From NCBI RefSeq assembly GCF_011388195.1, contig NZ_CP049990.1, positions 1,364,001-1,428,000 of the forward strand: 64,000 bases of DNA, read 5' to 3'. The notes under the pieces are model-generated. The model made no database searches and was not told the origin of the DNA. It saw only the letters and a program-made list of their open reading frames with translations. Every line of letters begins with the position of its first letter. Within the stretch, counting starts at the first letter, position 1. This document shows positions 1 through 8,634 of the stretch, in pieces. Made by a program: the position numbers and the translations under genes. The stretch is from Pusillimonas sp. DMV24BSW_D. GTDB lineage: Bacteria; Pseudomonadota; Gammaproteobacteria; Burkholderiales; Burkholderiaceae_B.

Positions 1-457
1 TCATACCATGCTCGTCCAGCGCGTCCAGCACGTTAACCGGAAACTGAACGGAAAAAAGTTCGCCTTCCCGACCGGTTACCGTCAGGCTTAAATTCGGGGC
101 AATATGCAACACCGTGCCGGGCTTGGGCGATTTGCTGGACTTAATATGCGACAGCGCCTGTTTATCTTCGGTGATTCTTTCAATGAGCAACTCCACCTTG
201 CCACCGGTGTCTTTCTGCCCCAAAAGCCGCGCCTTGATCACTTTTGTGTTGTTGAATACCAATAAGTCTCCCGCTTTTAATAAGTCGGGTAAATCACGAA
301 ATTGGCGGTCGTGAATCTGCGATAGGGTGTCCAGGTGCAATAAGCGGCTGGCGCTGCGTTGATCGGCTGGGGTTTGGGCAATCAGCGCTTCAGGTAAATC
401 GTAATCGAATTGTGAGAGGCGCAATTCGTTAGTGTCGGGATAGGGTTTTTCGGTCAT
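1..457 (-). CDS. queA: QueA, tRNA ribosyltransferase-isomerase (N-terminal part)
   Basis: First ~152 residues of S-adenosylmethionine:tRNA ribosyltransferase-isomerase, which moves and isomerises the ribosyl group of SAM onto 7-aminomethyl-7-deazaguanine in the tRNA wobble position to give epoxyqueuosine. Read on the minus strand the protein starts MTEKPYPDTNELRLSQFDY and carries two segments typical of the family, LIAQTPADQRSASRLL (residues 25-40) and VFNNTKVIKARL (67-78). The ATG is at 457-455. The C-terminal part lies beyond the left edge, so the gene is cut by the window and not broken. It is divergent from dacB, with only 51 bases between the starts, which must hold both promoters. Confidence 0.95.
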   Translation of the reverse strand, partial: MTEKPYPDTNELRLSQFDYDLPEALIAQTPADQRSASRLLHLDTLSQIHDRQFRDLPDLLKAGDLLVFNNTKVIKARLLGQKDTGGKVELLIERITEDKQALSHIKSSKSPKPGTVLHIAPNLSLTVTGREGELFSVQFPVNVLDALDEHGM

Positions 458-508
458 GAAACAGAACGTGCTTTTCGGTATGCTTTGTGTTTGGGTTGAC
501 TCAACAGG

Positions 509-1981
509 ATGACATTGATGCTTGCGCATTTTACTCGGCACCGGAAGGCGGCGGTTTCAAAGCTCGGTTTGATACTCGGTTGTGCGTGTGTGTTGGGCCT
601 GAGTCTACCGGTTCCGGGCAGTAGTCAGACGTTGCCGGAACCTTTGCAACAGGCCTGGCGACAAACCGGCTTAACGACCGATGACGTTTCCGTCGTCGTG
701 AAAGAATTGAACGGCCCAGTGTTGTTTTCCATTAATCCCGAGGTGCCGCGTAATCCTGCATCAGTCATGAAAATGGTCACAACCTGGGCGGCTTTGTCTG
801 AACTGGGGCCCGATTATCAGTGGCGTACGGCGTTTTTTTACGATGGTGTGCCGGTTCCCGACGCTCAGGGGTCACTGCCCAAGCCGATTTACCTCAAGGC
901 GTCGGGCGATCCTTTTATGCAGGTCGAGGAACTCTGGGCTTTATTACGTGAATTGCGCTTGCGCGGGGTGAAGAATTTAACGGAAGTGGTGGTTGATCGA
1001 TCCATTTTCGGGCCGGTGGCGATTGATCCCGGTGCATTCGATGCGGCCCCCGATCGCCCTTACAACGCCAGCCCTGATGCCATGATGGTTGGTTTAGGTG
1101 CCGTTCGGTTGTCTTTTCAGCCCGATTATCAGGCCCGAAAGTGGATTCCGGTTGTTGACCCCCCGGTTCGGGGTATTCGGGTGCAGGGCGAGGTGACATG
1201 GAGCGATGCAGTTTGCCCGGGGTCGCCGCGGGTCTCAACCCAAGTTTTCCCCAGTGCGTCCGGAGCGGTTGTTGTGCAAGTTGATGGAACGGCGGCAGGA
1301 TCTTGTGGCGAGTTTAGTGTTTATCGTCTTGCGATGAATCAGCCCGCCTACTTCGACGCTGTTTTTCGTTTGTTGTGGCGTGAGCTTGGCGGTACGTTAG
1401 GCAGGGGTATTCGACAAGGTGAAACCCCTCCCGGCGCCTCGCTTTTCGTGTGGCATGATTCCGAGACGCTTTCAGATATGATTCGCCAGGTAAATAAGTA
1501 CAGCAATAACGTCATGGCGCGTACCCTCTTGTTAACGCTGGCTGCTGAGTCCGGCGCCTATGGCGCAACGCCCGAAGCCGGTGCGCGGATTGCGCTCGAT
1601 TTGTTGCGCCGCCAGGGCATTGATACCCGTGGTTGGGTTATTGATAACGGTTCAGGTTTGTCGCGCGATGGCCGCCTGACGGCGACCGGTTTGGTGCAAA
1701 TGCTGGATACGGCTTGGAACTCGCCGCTTATGCCTGAGTTCATGTCGTCTTTGGCCATTGCGGGGGTTGATGGAACGGTTCGCCGACGTCTACGTAATGA
1801 CGAAGCGCGCGGGATGGCGCATTTAAAGACGGGAACACTGCGTGATACCCGGGCGATTGCAGGGTATGTGTTGGGTGAGAGCGGCAGGCGATACGCCCTG
1901 GTCAGTATGGCCAATGGCAATCGAACCGGCGCCATGCGATCTTTTGATGATGCACTTATTCGTTGGTTAAGCACTCAGTAA
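509..1981 (+). CDS. dacB: D-alanyl-D-alanine carboxypeptidase/endopeptidase (PBP4 type)
   Basis: Low-molecular-weight class C penicillin-binding protein, 490 residues, that removes the terminal D-Ala of peptidoglycan stem peptides and/or cuts cross-links in the periplasm. All three active-site motifs are visible: S85-V-M-K88 (nucleophile serine), S332-N-N and K440-T-G in HLKTGTLRDTRAIAGY. The long stretch between the first two motifs is the extra-domain arrangement of PBP4/DacB. An N-terminal hydrophobic segment (residues ~18-36) after HRK is a Sec signal peptide, probably cut near residue 40. The ATG at 509 has no strong Shine-Dalgarno, and ATG 518 (residue 4) is an alternative. Stands alone, divergent from queA. 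Confidence 0.93.
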   Translation: MTLMLAHFTRHRKAAVSKLGLILGCACVLGLSLPVPGSSQTLPEPLQQAWRQTGLTTDDVSVVVKELNGPVLFSINPEVPRNPASVMKMVTTWAALSELGPDYQWRTAFFYDGVPVPDAQGSLPKPIYLKASGDPFMQVEELWALLRELRLRGVKNLTEVVVDRSIFGPVAIDPGAFDAAPDRPYNASPDAMMVGLGAVRLSFQPDYQARKWIPVVDPPVRGIRVQGEVTWSDAVCPGSPRVSTQVFPSASGAVVVQVDGTAAGSCGEFSVYRLAMNQPAYFDAVFRLLWRELGGTLGRGIRQGETPPGASLFVWHDSETLSDMIRQVNKYSNNVMARTLLLTLAAESGAYGATPEAGARIALDLLRRQGIDTRGWVIDNGSGLSRDGRLTATGLVQMLDTAWNSPLMPEFMSSLAIAGVDGTVRRRLRNDEARGMAHLKTGTLRDTRAIAGYVLGESGRRYALVSMANGNRTGAMRSFDDALIRWLSTQ

Positions 1982-2067
1982 GGGTGGCTGGACTTCAAGT
2001 TAAAGGCCGGCTGTAAAACAGCTAAACTTGCTACCTGAGTCTTTTAATTTTCCCGCAGGAATGTTGC

Positions 2068-2706
2068 ATGCCAATACATGAAATACGCCACCCCCTGATC
2101 CGACACAAGTTGGGCTTGATGCGCAAAGCGGATCTCAGCACCAAGAATTTTCGCGAAATGTCGCAAGAGGTGGCGGCGCTTCTAACCTACGAGGCAACCA
2201 AAGATCTGCCTCTTGAACCTACGGTGGTGCAAGGCTGGTGTGGCCAGATCAATGTAGAGAAAATTGCCGGTAAAAAGGTTACGGTGGTACCGATTTTGCG
2301 CGCCGGCATCGGCATGCTTGATGGTGTGCTTACCCTGATTCCGGGCGCCAAAGTCAGTGCGGTCGGCATAGCCCGCAACGAGGAAACCCTGCAGGCGCAA
2401 ACTTATCTTGAACGTTTGGCGGATTCCCTTGATCAACGTCTGGCACTGATTGTCGACCCCATGTTGGCCACCGGGGGCTCGATGGTTGCGACCATCGATA
2501 TGCTGAAAAAAGCCGGTGCCAATAATATTCGTGCTTTGGTTCTGGTGGCTGCGCCGGAAGGGATTAAGGCAGTTGAGACTCAGCATCCCGATGTGCATAT
2601 TTATACGGCTTCGATCGATAGTCATTTAAATGACGATGGCTATATTATTCCGGGCCTGGGCGACGCCGGAGACCGAATTTTCGGCACGCGTCAAAAGCAC
2701 GCCTGA
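2068..2706 (+). CDS. upp: Uracil phosphoribosyltransferase
   Basis: Converts uracil and PRPP to UMP in the pyrimidine salvage pathway, in the cytoplasm. The 212-residue length matches the family (about 208 in E. coli). The PRPP-binding loop is V129-D-P-M-L-A-T-G-G-S138, followed by the C-terminal uracil-binding segment [18 protein letters not shown]. The N-terminal [21 protein letters not shown] region is also typical. ATG at 2068 is preceded by GCAGGAATGTT, giving an AGGA Shine-Dalgarno at suitable spacing. Single gene; no xanthine/uracil permease follows it, unlike in enterics. Confidence 0.97.
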   Translation: MPIHEIRHPLIRHKLGLMRKADLSTKNFREMSQEVAALLTYEATKDLPLEPTVVQGWCGQINVEKIAGKKVTVVPILRAGIGMLDGVLTLIPGAKVSAVGIARNEETLQAQTYLERLADSLDQRLALIVDPMLATGGSMVATIDMLKKAGANNIRALVLVAAPEGIKAVETQHPDVHIYTASIDSHLNDDGYIIPGLGDAGDRIFGTRQKHA

Positions 2707-2750
2707 TCGGCTAAAGAGCGTAATCAGTCATTTTATTTAACATTTGTCAA

Positions 2751-2778
2751 TTGCGTTTTAGCGCCAGTCCGGTACTAT
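2751..2778 (+). promoter_or_regulatory. Putative sigma70 promoter of the YqjD-like operon
   Basis: TTGCGT (2751-2756), 16-base spacer, TACTAT (2773-2778). It lies 70 bases before the DUF883/YqjD-like start in the 141-base gap after upp and is the best -35/-10 pair found there by eye. A start site near 2785 would place the hairpin at 2789-2811 at the very 5' end of the mRNA. Confidence 0.4.
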
Positions 2779-2788
2779 GAAAAGGTAA

Positions 2789-2811
2789 GCGGGCCAATTA
2801 ATCTGGCCCGC
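2789..2811 (+). promoter_or_regulatory. 5' untranslated-region hairpin before the YqjD-like gene
   Basis: Perfect 8-bp stem GCGGGCCA (2789-2796) / TGGCCCGC (2804-2811) with a 7-base A/T-rich loop. It is followed by the short palindrome GTGATCAC (2813-2820) and then the Shine-Dalgarno AAGGGG. No T-run follows, so it is not a standard terminator for upp. It may stabilise the mRNA 5' end or protect against RNase. Confidence 0.4.
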
Positions 2812-2847
2812 CGTGATCACCACTAATTTAACTAAAGGGGTGCAAAA

Positions 2848-3162
2848 ATGGCTAAGAATGAACTGAAAGCTCAAGAAGAAGAGTTTATTGAAGGCGTGAA
2901 GGAAAGCCTTGACGACGCTGAGAAGCTGCTTCGCGAAGCAGCCCAGGCAAGCGGTGAAAAAGCTGAGGAATTGCGCGAACGCGCCATGCAATCGCTGCGT
3001 CGCACGCGTTCAGCTTTGTACGACACGCAAGATGCCCTGCTTGAGCGGGGTCGTTTGGCCGCACGTGCCACCGACGATTACGTGCATGACAATCCGTGGC
3101 AGGCAATAGGTGTCGCGGGCCTTACGGGTTTGCTCATCGGCATGTTGATCAGTCGCCGTTAA
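2848..3162 (+). CDS. YqjD/ElaB-like membrane-anchored protein (DUF883)
   Basis: 104-residue protein of the DUF883 family. The E. coli relatives YqjD and ElaB are C-terminally anchored inner-membrane proteins that bind ribosomes in stationary phase. The first ~80 residues are strongly charged and predicted helical, rich in Glu, Lys, Arg and Ala (for example EAKKLL-type heptads around residues 20-60), consistent with an amphipathic or coiled-coil helix. The C-terminus is one hydrophobic segment, AIGVAGLTGLLIGMLI, followed by SRR facing the cytoplasm. Strong Shine-Dalgarno AAGGGG sits 7 bases before the ATG. First gene of a three-gene set with a YqjE-like and a YqjK-like protein, the same order as yqjDEK in enterics. 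Function in this organism is inferred from the family. Confidence 0.85.
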   Translation: MAKNELKAQEEEFIEGVKESLDDAEKLLREAAQASGEKAEELRERAMQSLRRTRSALYDTQDALLERGRLAARATDDYVHDNPWQAIGVAGLTGLLIGMLISRR

Positions 3163-3208
3163 GAAACGGCCCGAAATCATGTTCATCGCTTCAAGGGGCC
3201 CGTTTTAG

Positions 3209-3616
3209 ATGGCACTTCGACAATCCGCCGGCCAGTTGGCTGCAACGCTGGTTTCCATCGTCGGTACACGTTTAGAGCTTTTCTCAATCGAATTGGCGGA
3301 GCAGCGCGTGCGCCTGATCAAGGTCATGTGCCTGACAGTGGGTGCAATATTGTGCCTGGTGCTCGCGTTGCTGGTTGTTTCGCTTTTGGTTGCGCTGTAT
3401 TTCTGGCCAACCGAATATCGGTACGTGGCACTGGGCTTGTTGGCGTTGGTGTATTTGTTCGTTGGCCTGGGTTTGGCCTGGTGGGTCAGAAAAGAGCTTT
3501 GCGCCAACCCTGTCCCCTTCGAAGCAACACTGGATGAACTGAAACGTGACCTTGCTCTGGTCAATCGTTTGCAGGAAGTGGATCGTGCCGATCGCAATCC
3601 AGGAGATGCGCCATGA
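3209..3616 (+). CDS. YqjE-like phage-holin-family membrane protein
   Basis: 135-residue protein of the YqjE / phage holin superfamily III type, a chromosomal membrane protein of unknown function and not a phage gene. Starts MALRQSAGQLAATLVSIVGT, then an amphipathic stretch LELFSIELAEQRVR (residues ~28-41) and two transmembrane segments (about 46-70 and 76-95) separated by a short loop FWPTEYRY. The soluble C-terminus is charged. It follows the YqjD-like gene by 46 bases, and its end overlaps the next gene by four bases (ATGA), so the two are probably translationally coupled. Confidence 0.8.
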   Translation: MALRQSAGQLAATLVSIVGTRLELFSIELAEQRVRLIKVMCLTVGAILCLVLALLVVSLLVALYFWPTEYRYVALGLLALVYLFVGLGLAWWVRKELCANPVPFEATLDELKRDLALVNRLQEVDRADRNPGDAP

Positions 3617-3981
3617 GCTCTACGATGTCGCGCGCCCGAGAGCGCGCTTTGCGAAAAGAGCTGCTTAGGGCCCGCGCGGCCGTCGAGCGCCAGTCGTTGC
3701 GTAAATCCACGTGCGACGTCGTGCACGACATCTCGCCCGCAGCATTGGTTCGTAGCGTCGTACCGCGTTCGTTGTCGTCTGGTAAAGGGGCGGGTGCCGC
3801 GCTCATGCAGGGCGCCCGCTTTTTAAGCCGTTATCCGTTTCTGGTTTCTACTTTGTCCGGCCTGTTTTCAGGAAGGGGGCGTTCGCGCACTCGCTTATTG
3901 AAGGCCGGTGTGGGTGTTGTTGCAGCGTGGCAAATGGTGAAGCTGTTAAAGCCCGGTCAGGGCTCGCCGGACTCATCTTAA
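3613..3981 (+). CDS. YqjK-like small basic protein
   Basis: 122-residue protein in the position of yqjK. The start overlaps the YqjE-like stop (ATGA). The N-terminal third is very rich in Arg and Ala (RARERALRKELLRARAAVER), the middle is basic, and the C-terminal half has a weakly hydrophobic stretch GVGVVAAWQMVKLLKP that may touch or cross the membrane. No catalytic motif is visible. The assignment rests mainly on operon position; sequence identity with E. coli YqjK could not be tested. Transcription converges with ubiD, 12 bases between the stops. Confidence 0.65.
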   Translation: MSSTMSRARERALRKELLRARAAVERQSLRKSTCDVVHDISPAALVRSVVPRSLSSGKGAGAALMQGARFLSRYPFLVSTLSGLFSGRGRSRTRLLKAGVGVVAAWQMVKLLKPGQGSPDSS

Positions 3982-3993
3982 GGCGGCACAACA

Positions 3994-5541
3994 TTACCCC
4001 AGGCCCAAAGTCGGCCAAATTTCGTCAATTCGGCTTTTAACCTTTTCGTCCATCACAATTGGTCGGCCCCACTCTCGCTGGGTTTCTCCCGGCCATTTGT
4101 TGGTTGCGTCCATTCCCATTTTGCCGCCCAACCCGGAAACGGGCGAGGCGAAGTCCAGATAGTCGATAGGGGTGTTTTCCACTAACACAGTGTCTCGTAC
4201 CGGGTCCATTCGGGTTGTCATGGCCCAAACAACTTCTTTCCAGTCGCGTGGGTTAATGTCCTCGTCGACCACTACGATAAATTTGGTGTACATGAATTGA
4301 CGCAGGACACTCCAAAGGCCGAACATCACGCGTTTGGCATGTCCGGGATATTGTTTGCGGATCGAGACAACGGCAAGCCGGTAGCTGCACCCTTCGGGCG
4401 GCAAATAAAAATCAACAATTTCAGGCAGTTGGCGTTTTAATAAAGGGACGAAAACCTCGTTCAACGCCACGCCCAAGACGGCGGGTTCATCGGGCGGCTT
4501 ACCCGTGTAGGTACTGTGGTAGATGGGGTTTCGGCGCATGGTGATGCGATCAACCGTGAAGACGGGAAACCAGTCTTGCTCGTTGTAATATCCGGTATGG
4601 TCGCCGTACGGCCCTTCCAGGGCCATTTCGTAGCCAGACTCTTTCGGAGGCGTCGTCGCGCCCTGCGGGTTCGTTGGCAGCGCGCCGGGGTCGGTAGACG
4701 GCAGTATATGGCCTTCCAGCACAATCTCCGCATACGCTGGGACCGACAGTTCGCTGCCGATTGCTTGCGTTAATTCAGTGCGGGCGCCCCGCAGCAGACC
4801 GGCGAATTGATATTCCGAGAGGTTGTCGGGAACCGGTGTGACGGCGCCCAGAATAGTAGCCGGGTCGGTTCCCAGCGCAACGGCAATCGGGAACGGTTGG
4901 CCGGGGTTCGCAAGACAGTGGTCGCGAAAATCCAATGCGCCGCCTCGATGCGATAACCAACGCATTATTAATTTGTTGCGTCCAATTTGTTGCTGGCGAT
5001 AAATGCCCAGATTTTGGCGTCGTGCATTCGGGCCGCGCGTAATTACCAGCCCCCATGTCAACAATGGGGCAATGTCCTCGGGCCAGCAGTGCTGCAAGGG
5101 TATTTGGTTCAGATCGACGTCTTTTCCTTCCAGCACAATTTCCTGGCAAGGCGCGCCCCGGATTTTCTTCGGACTCATGTCCCAGAGGGCCGACTTCAGG
5201 GTGGCGACTTTTGCGAATGCATCCCTCAGCCCTTTGGGTGCCTCGGGTTCTCGTAACGAAGCCAGCAACTCCCCAATATCGCGTAGGGCACTAACGTTAT
5301 CGGCGCCCATGCCCAAGGCCACCCGATGCGGTGTGCCGAACAGGTTGGTTAGTACCGGCATGGCTGCCGGCTGACGCTGATGTTGTACGTTGCGGAACAA
5401 AAGTGCCGGCCCCTGGGTCTGAAGGACACGGTCGCTGATTTCGGTCATTTCCAGATGTGTGGAAACGCCGGCATGAATTGTCTTCAGTTCGCCAATTGAC
5501 TCAAGTTGCGCTATAAAGTCGCGTAAATCACGATATTTCAA
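3994..5541 (-). CDS. ubiD: 4-hydroxy-3-polyprenylbenzoate decarboxylase UbiD
   Basis: Prenylated-FMN-dependent decarboxylase of ubiquinone biosynthesis that turns 3-polyprenyl-4-hydroxybenzoate into the 2-polyprenylphenol. 515 residues, close to the usual 490-520. Typical family segments are seen throughout: [19 protein letters not shown] at the N-terminus, [58 protein letters not shown], and [20 protein letters not shown] near the C-terminus. The family's prFMN synthase partner UbiX is not in the window. Divergent from the lytic transglycosylase gene, with only 15 bases between the two start codons. Confidence 0.95.
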   Translation of the reverse strand: MKYRDLRDFIAQLESIGELKTIHAGVSTHLEMTEISDRVLQTQGPALLFRNVQHQRQPAAMPVLTNLFGTPHRVALGMGADNVSALRDIGELLASLREPEAPKGLRDAFAKVATLKSALWDMSPKKIRGAPCQEIVLEGKDVDLNQIPLQHCWPEDIAPLLTWGLVITRGPNARRQNLGIYRQQQIGRNKLIMRWLSHRGGALDFRDHCLANPGQPFPIAVALGTDPATILGAVTPVPDNLSEYQFAGLLRGARTELTQAIGSELSVPAYAEIVLEGHILPSTDPGALPTNPQGATTPPKESGYEMALEGPYGDHTGYYNEQDWFPVFTVDRITMRRNPIYHSTYTGKPPDEPAVLGVALNEVFVPLLKRQLPEIVDFYLPPEGCSYRLAVVSIRKQYPGHAKRVMFGLWSVLRQFMYTKFIVVVDEDINPRDWKEVVWAMTTRMDPVRDTVLVENTPIDYLDFASPVSGLGGKMGMDATNKWPGETQREWGRPIVMDEKVKSRIDEIWPTLGLG

Positions 5542-5556
5542 GAGATATTCACCCCT

Positions 5557-6405
5557 ATGGTTCTAAACAGTTCGGGCCAGGCCCTTGCCCGTATTTTTCG
5601 AAGTGTACGCCATCAACTCGCTGAGTTGGTGCACGTGTGTGCTGTATATCTGGGTCTGGCTGTTCTGGTCACTGTTGCACTCAGCCTTACGGTGCCGGCA
5701 TTGAAGGAACAAACCCGTCAGGTTCATACTGCTTTGCTGGCCAGTTTGCGTCCTGCCTCTCTGCAAATCGATTTGTTTTCCCTGCCGGAGCGGGGTTTTA
5801 GTTTCGGTGCTTTGTTGTCGGAGCCCGACTGGGCGAGGAGTGAGTGGGCCGAAGCGCCGTTAACCGATAGCATGCCCGATGCCGATCAACCGTTTTCGCA
5901 AGCAATGGCCGAAGCAGATGACTATGTCATTCCAGGGGTAACGTCAGAGCAAAGCAAAGCGCTTCGCAGCTATATCGCTCGCAAATACCGCATCGCGCAC
6001 AAGGCGGCGGGTGTGCTTATTCAGAATGTGTTTCAAGTCGCACGTCAGCGAGAACTCGATCCCCAATTGGTCCTTGCCGTTATCGCAATCGAGTCTCGCT
6101 ACAATCCGTTTGCTGAAAGTCATGTTGGGGCGCAGGGGCTGATGCAAGTGATGACACGTGTCCATAAAGAGAAATTTGTTGATTTTGCCGATGGGGTGGA
6201 TGCCGCGTTGAATCCTTTGGCCAATATTCAGGTGGGCACCCAGATTCTGTACGACTGCATCAAGCGGCGTGGTTCAATTCGCGCCGGTTTGGCTTGTTAC
6301 GTTGGCGCGACCGGTCCGGGCGACGGCGGTTACGGCAATAAAGTGCTGGCCGAAATGCGCCGTATAGCGCTTGCGTCGGGCATTGCGCCCAGCTTTAAGC
6401 TGTAG
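5557..6405 (+). CDS. Membrane-anchored lytic transglycosylase (SLT domain)
   Basis: 282-residue protein with a soluble-lytic-transglycosylase-type domain in its C-terminal half; such enzymes cut peptidoglycan glycan strands to 1,6-anhydromuropeptides in the periplasm. The catalytic glutamate is E179 in [14 protein letters not shown], followed by GAQGLMQVM (the GLMQ motif) and [13 protein letters not shown], all standard for the family 1 fold. One N-terminal transmembrane segment (residues ~26-50) acts as anchor or uncleaved signal; residues 50-125 show no domain I recognise. The ATG at 5557 is the only early ATG, but its Shine-Dalgarno is weak and a GTG near residue 23 is possible. It lies 15 bases from the divergent ubiD start. 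Confidence 0.85.
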   Translation: MVLNSSGQALARIFRSVRHQLAELVHVCAVYLGLAVLVTVALSLTVPALKEQTRQVHTALLASLRPASLQIDLFSLPERGFSFGALLSEPDWARSEWAEAPLTDSMPDADQPFSQAMAEADDYVIPGVTSEQSKALRSYIARKYRIAHKAAGVLIQNVFQVARQRELDPQLVLAVIAIESRYNPFAESHVGAQGLMQVMTRVHKEKFVDFADGVDAALNPLANIQVGTQILYDCIKRRGSIRAGLACYVGATGPGDGGYGNKVLAEMRRIALASGIAPSFKL

Positions 6406-6411
6406 TTCGGG

Positions 6412-7569
6412 TTAGCGCAGAAATTGGGCTATGCGTCCAACGGCCTCTTCCAGTCGGTTTAAGCCCAAGGTGTAGGAAAAGCGCAGCATTTTTTGGGCAT
6501 GTGCGGGGCCAAAGTCGCGTCCGGGCACCGCCGCAACATGAGCCTGGGCAAGCATCTGCTGCGAAAACGCTTCACTGTCGTTACTGTGTCGGCTAACGTC
6601 GGCGTAAACATAGAACGCACCATCGGGCTTAACCGGAACGGTTAGCCCCATTTTTTCCAGTTCCGGAACCAGATAATCGCGCCGCTGTTTGAATGAAAGG
6701 CGGCGGTTTTCATAGACGCGCATGACTTCCGGCTCAAAGCAACTGAGGGCGGCATGCTGCGCCAGACTGGGTGCGCAGATGGTCAGGCTGGCCGCGAGTT
6801 TGTCTATAGCGGCGATCATGGTTTCGGGCACAATCATCCAGCCCAAGCGCCAACCCGTCATGTGAAAATATTTTGAAAAGCTGTTGATAATAATGAGATT
6901 GTCATCCAGGGTCAGGGCGCTTTCGGGCTTTTCATCGTAATAAAGACCAAGATAGATCTCGTCCATAATGACGAAGCCGCCACGGGCATGAACTGCCTCA
7001 ATCAGCTTCTTGAGTTCAGACTGCAAAATGCGTGTGCCAGTGGGGTTGCTGGGCGAAGCGATCACGACACCGCGCGTATCCGGGCCCCAATGCGTTTCGA
7101 TATCGTGTGCCGTTAGCTGAAATTGTTGCTCGGGCCCGCACGGAATCAACTTGGGTCGACCACCTGCACAGCGTATGAAGTTCTGGTTGGCCGGGTAGGA
7201 TGGGTCGGGCATGAGTATCTCAGCCCCCGGGTTGATCAATGCCGTACAGGCTAATAAAAGTGCACCGGAGGCGCCTGACGTTACGATAATTCGTTCAGGC
7301 TTCACACGGGCACCGAATTCCTCGCCATAATAATGCGCAATGGCTTCGCGCAAGGGCGCAAGGCCTAGTGGGGGGGTGTAACCACTTAGTCCGGCGGATG
7401 AAGCCCGGTTCAGTGTTTCCACCACTTGGGCCGGCGCGGTGAAATCGGGTTCGCCGATGCCCAGGCTGATAATGTCGTGCCCTTGTGCAATCAGTGCCGC
7501 CCCCTGTTTGAACACCTCAACGGCGTAGAATGGTTGAATCTCGGAGCATCTTTGGGCCAATTCGGGCAT
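6412..7569 (-). CDS. Class I/II aminotransferase (PLP-dependent)
   Basis: 385-residue fold-type I aminotransferase. Pyridoxal phosphate residues are visible: N175 in SPSNPTGT, D203 in IMDEIYLGLYYDE, and the Schiff-base lysine K233 in NSFSKYFHMTGWRLGW. The N-terminus has SLGIGEPDFTAP, and GYTPPLGLAPLREAI is the substrate-loop region. It resembles aspartate/aromatic or alanine-type aminotransferases of subgroup I-gamma; the amino-acid substrate cannot be fixed from sequence alone. ATG at 7569. Its stop is 6 bases from the transglycosylase stop (convergent). Divergent from the FAD-oxidase-like gene across 81 bases. Confidence 0.88.
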   Translation of the reverse strand: MPELAQRCSEIQPFYAVEVFKQGAALIAQGHDIISLGIGEPDFTAPAQVVETLNRASSAGLSGYTPPLGLAPLREAIAHYYGEEFGARVKPERIIVTSGASGALLLACTALINPGAEILMPDPSYPANQNFIRCAGGRPKLIPCGPEQQFQLTAHDIETHWGPDTRGVVIASPSNPTGTRILQSELKKLIEAVHARGGFVIMDEIYLGLYYDEKPESALTLDDNLIIINSFSKYFHMTGWRLGWMIVPETMIAAIDKLAASLTICAPSLAQHAALSCFEPEVMRVYENRRLSFKQRRDYLVPELEKMGLTVPVKPDGAFYVYADVSRHSNDSEAFSQQMLAQAHVAAVPGRDFGPAHAQKMLRFSYTLGLNRLEEAVGRIAQFLR

Positions 7570-7650
7570 AACGGAGTCTCTTTGCAGGTCACGGTTTATT
7601 GGGTTTAAAGCGTTATTTAATCGTATTATTCAGTTCAAAGGAAATCAGGC

Positions 7651-8568
7651 ATGCCGTCGCTGTCACGCCGCGCGTTTTTCACGGGTCGGCGCATCACGAA
7701 TGATCCATGGGAAAATTTTTGCCAACGAATGCGCCGTTTAGTGCAGGGAAGCTTTTTTAACGAGGGTCGGGTCGACGGTTTCGGTCATGCCAGGCTGTCT
7801 GCCAAGACACCGGCCGACGCGCATCACGCGCTTATGTTGTGCAATGAATACGAAGTCGTGTTCATGCTTGATGGCTTGGAAGAAGAGGCGCAGCAACCAG
7901 GGACGCCGGTATTGTGGGTTGATCCCAGTATCTATTTGAAAACCTGTCAGCCGGTGCCCGAAACAGACGATAAGTGGTTTGTACAGCCAGGCTGTTTCGT
8001 TGCGGAGCTTAAGCAAGCCGGCTTGAAGCAGTTTGACGCGTTTCCCGATTATTTAACCGTTGCGGCATTGCTTGCCGATCGAGTTCATATGAATTTGCCC
8101 ACGGGTGAGCTTGGGCGTATGGGCTTAAGCCATGCCGGCGTGCTGTTCGCCGATGAAACGAAGGCGGTTTTAGGTCCTTTCGGGGAGAGGCAACAACAAC
8201 CTTTGGGCACTTTAACGTTGCAGCAACTTGCCCCTGCACTTTTTCGCCTTGCTTCAGGAGACTCCGCCAAGCTATGTGCCGACGCCTCTCACTGGCCCGG
8301 TCGATATCGCCTCGATGCGTTGATGCCGGTCGATGGTCAAGAAGTGAACTTATCGCACTTACTGTTCGGGCACGGGGGGGACTTATGCTGGGCGGAGTGG
8401 TTTGTGTTTCGGGTGATGTCGGAGCCAGTTGAGCCGCTACCGTTCCGGGGTGTGGCGTCGGACGCGTTTGATGATACGGTCGTTTATGCAGTGCAAGATA
8501 TCGATTTGCACATCAAGAATCAGTTTGACCCCTGTGGTATTTTCCCCCACCCGGGCCAGGCTTTGTAA
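7651..8568 (+). CDS. Degenerate FAD-linked-oxidase-like protein (GlcE/PCMH-type fold)
   Basis: 305-residue protein. Its middle matches the pattern of FAD_binding_4 (PCMH-fold) oxidases such as GlcE: residues ~45-75 are like the 'edV..v...a.e.gv.v' stretch, then VLWVDPSIYLKTCQPV, FVQPGCFVAELKQAGL and AALLADRVHMNLPTGELGR. The end, IKNQFDPCGIFPHPGQ, copies the 'lK..fDP.GifnPG' tail of these oxidases. The glycine-rich pyrophosphate-binding loop is not recognisable, so FAD binding is doubtful. The start MPSLSRRAFFTGRR looks like a twin-arginine motif, but no hydrophobic segment follows, so export is unlikely. Function unknown. Located before maeB with a 66-base gap. Confidence 0.6.
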   Translation: MPSLSRRAFFTGRRITNDPWENFCQRMRRLVQGSFFNEGRVDGFGHARLSAKTPADAHHALMLCNEYEVVFMLDGLEEEAQQPGTPVLWVDPSIYLKTCQPVPETDDKWFVQPGCFVAELKQAGLKQFDAFPDYLTVAALLADRVHMNLPTGELGRMGLSHAGVLFADETKAVLGPFGERQQQPLGTLTLQQLAPALFRLASGDSAKLCADASHWPGRYRLDALMPVDGQEVNLSHLLFGHGGDLCWAEWFVFRVMSEPVEPLPFRGVASDAFDDTVVYAVQDIDLHIKNQFDPCGIFPHPGQAL

Positions 8569-8634
8569 TTTTTTAACCGGGCATGTGTGTATCATTCCCT
8601 TTGTTTCATTCTTTTTTGACGTAAACGGACCATC

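Noticed and set aside
3205-3726. 173-codon minus-strand frame over the YqjE-like gene, and a phage origin for the holin-like gene
   Set aside because: The frame is an antisense shadow. The holin-like label is only the family name; no other phage genes are near and the neighbours are those of the chromosomal yqjDEK set.
7651-7720. Twin-arginine export signal SRRAFFTGRR on the FAD-oxidase-like protein
   Set aside because: No hydrophobic core follows the arginines; the next 25 residues are polar and charged.
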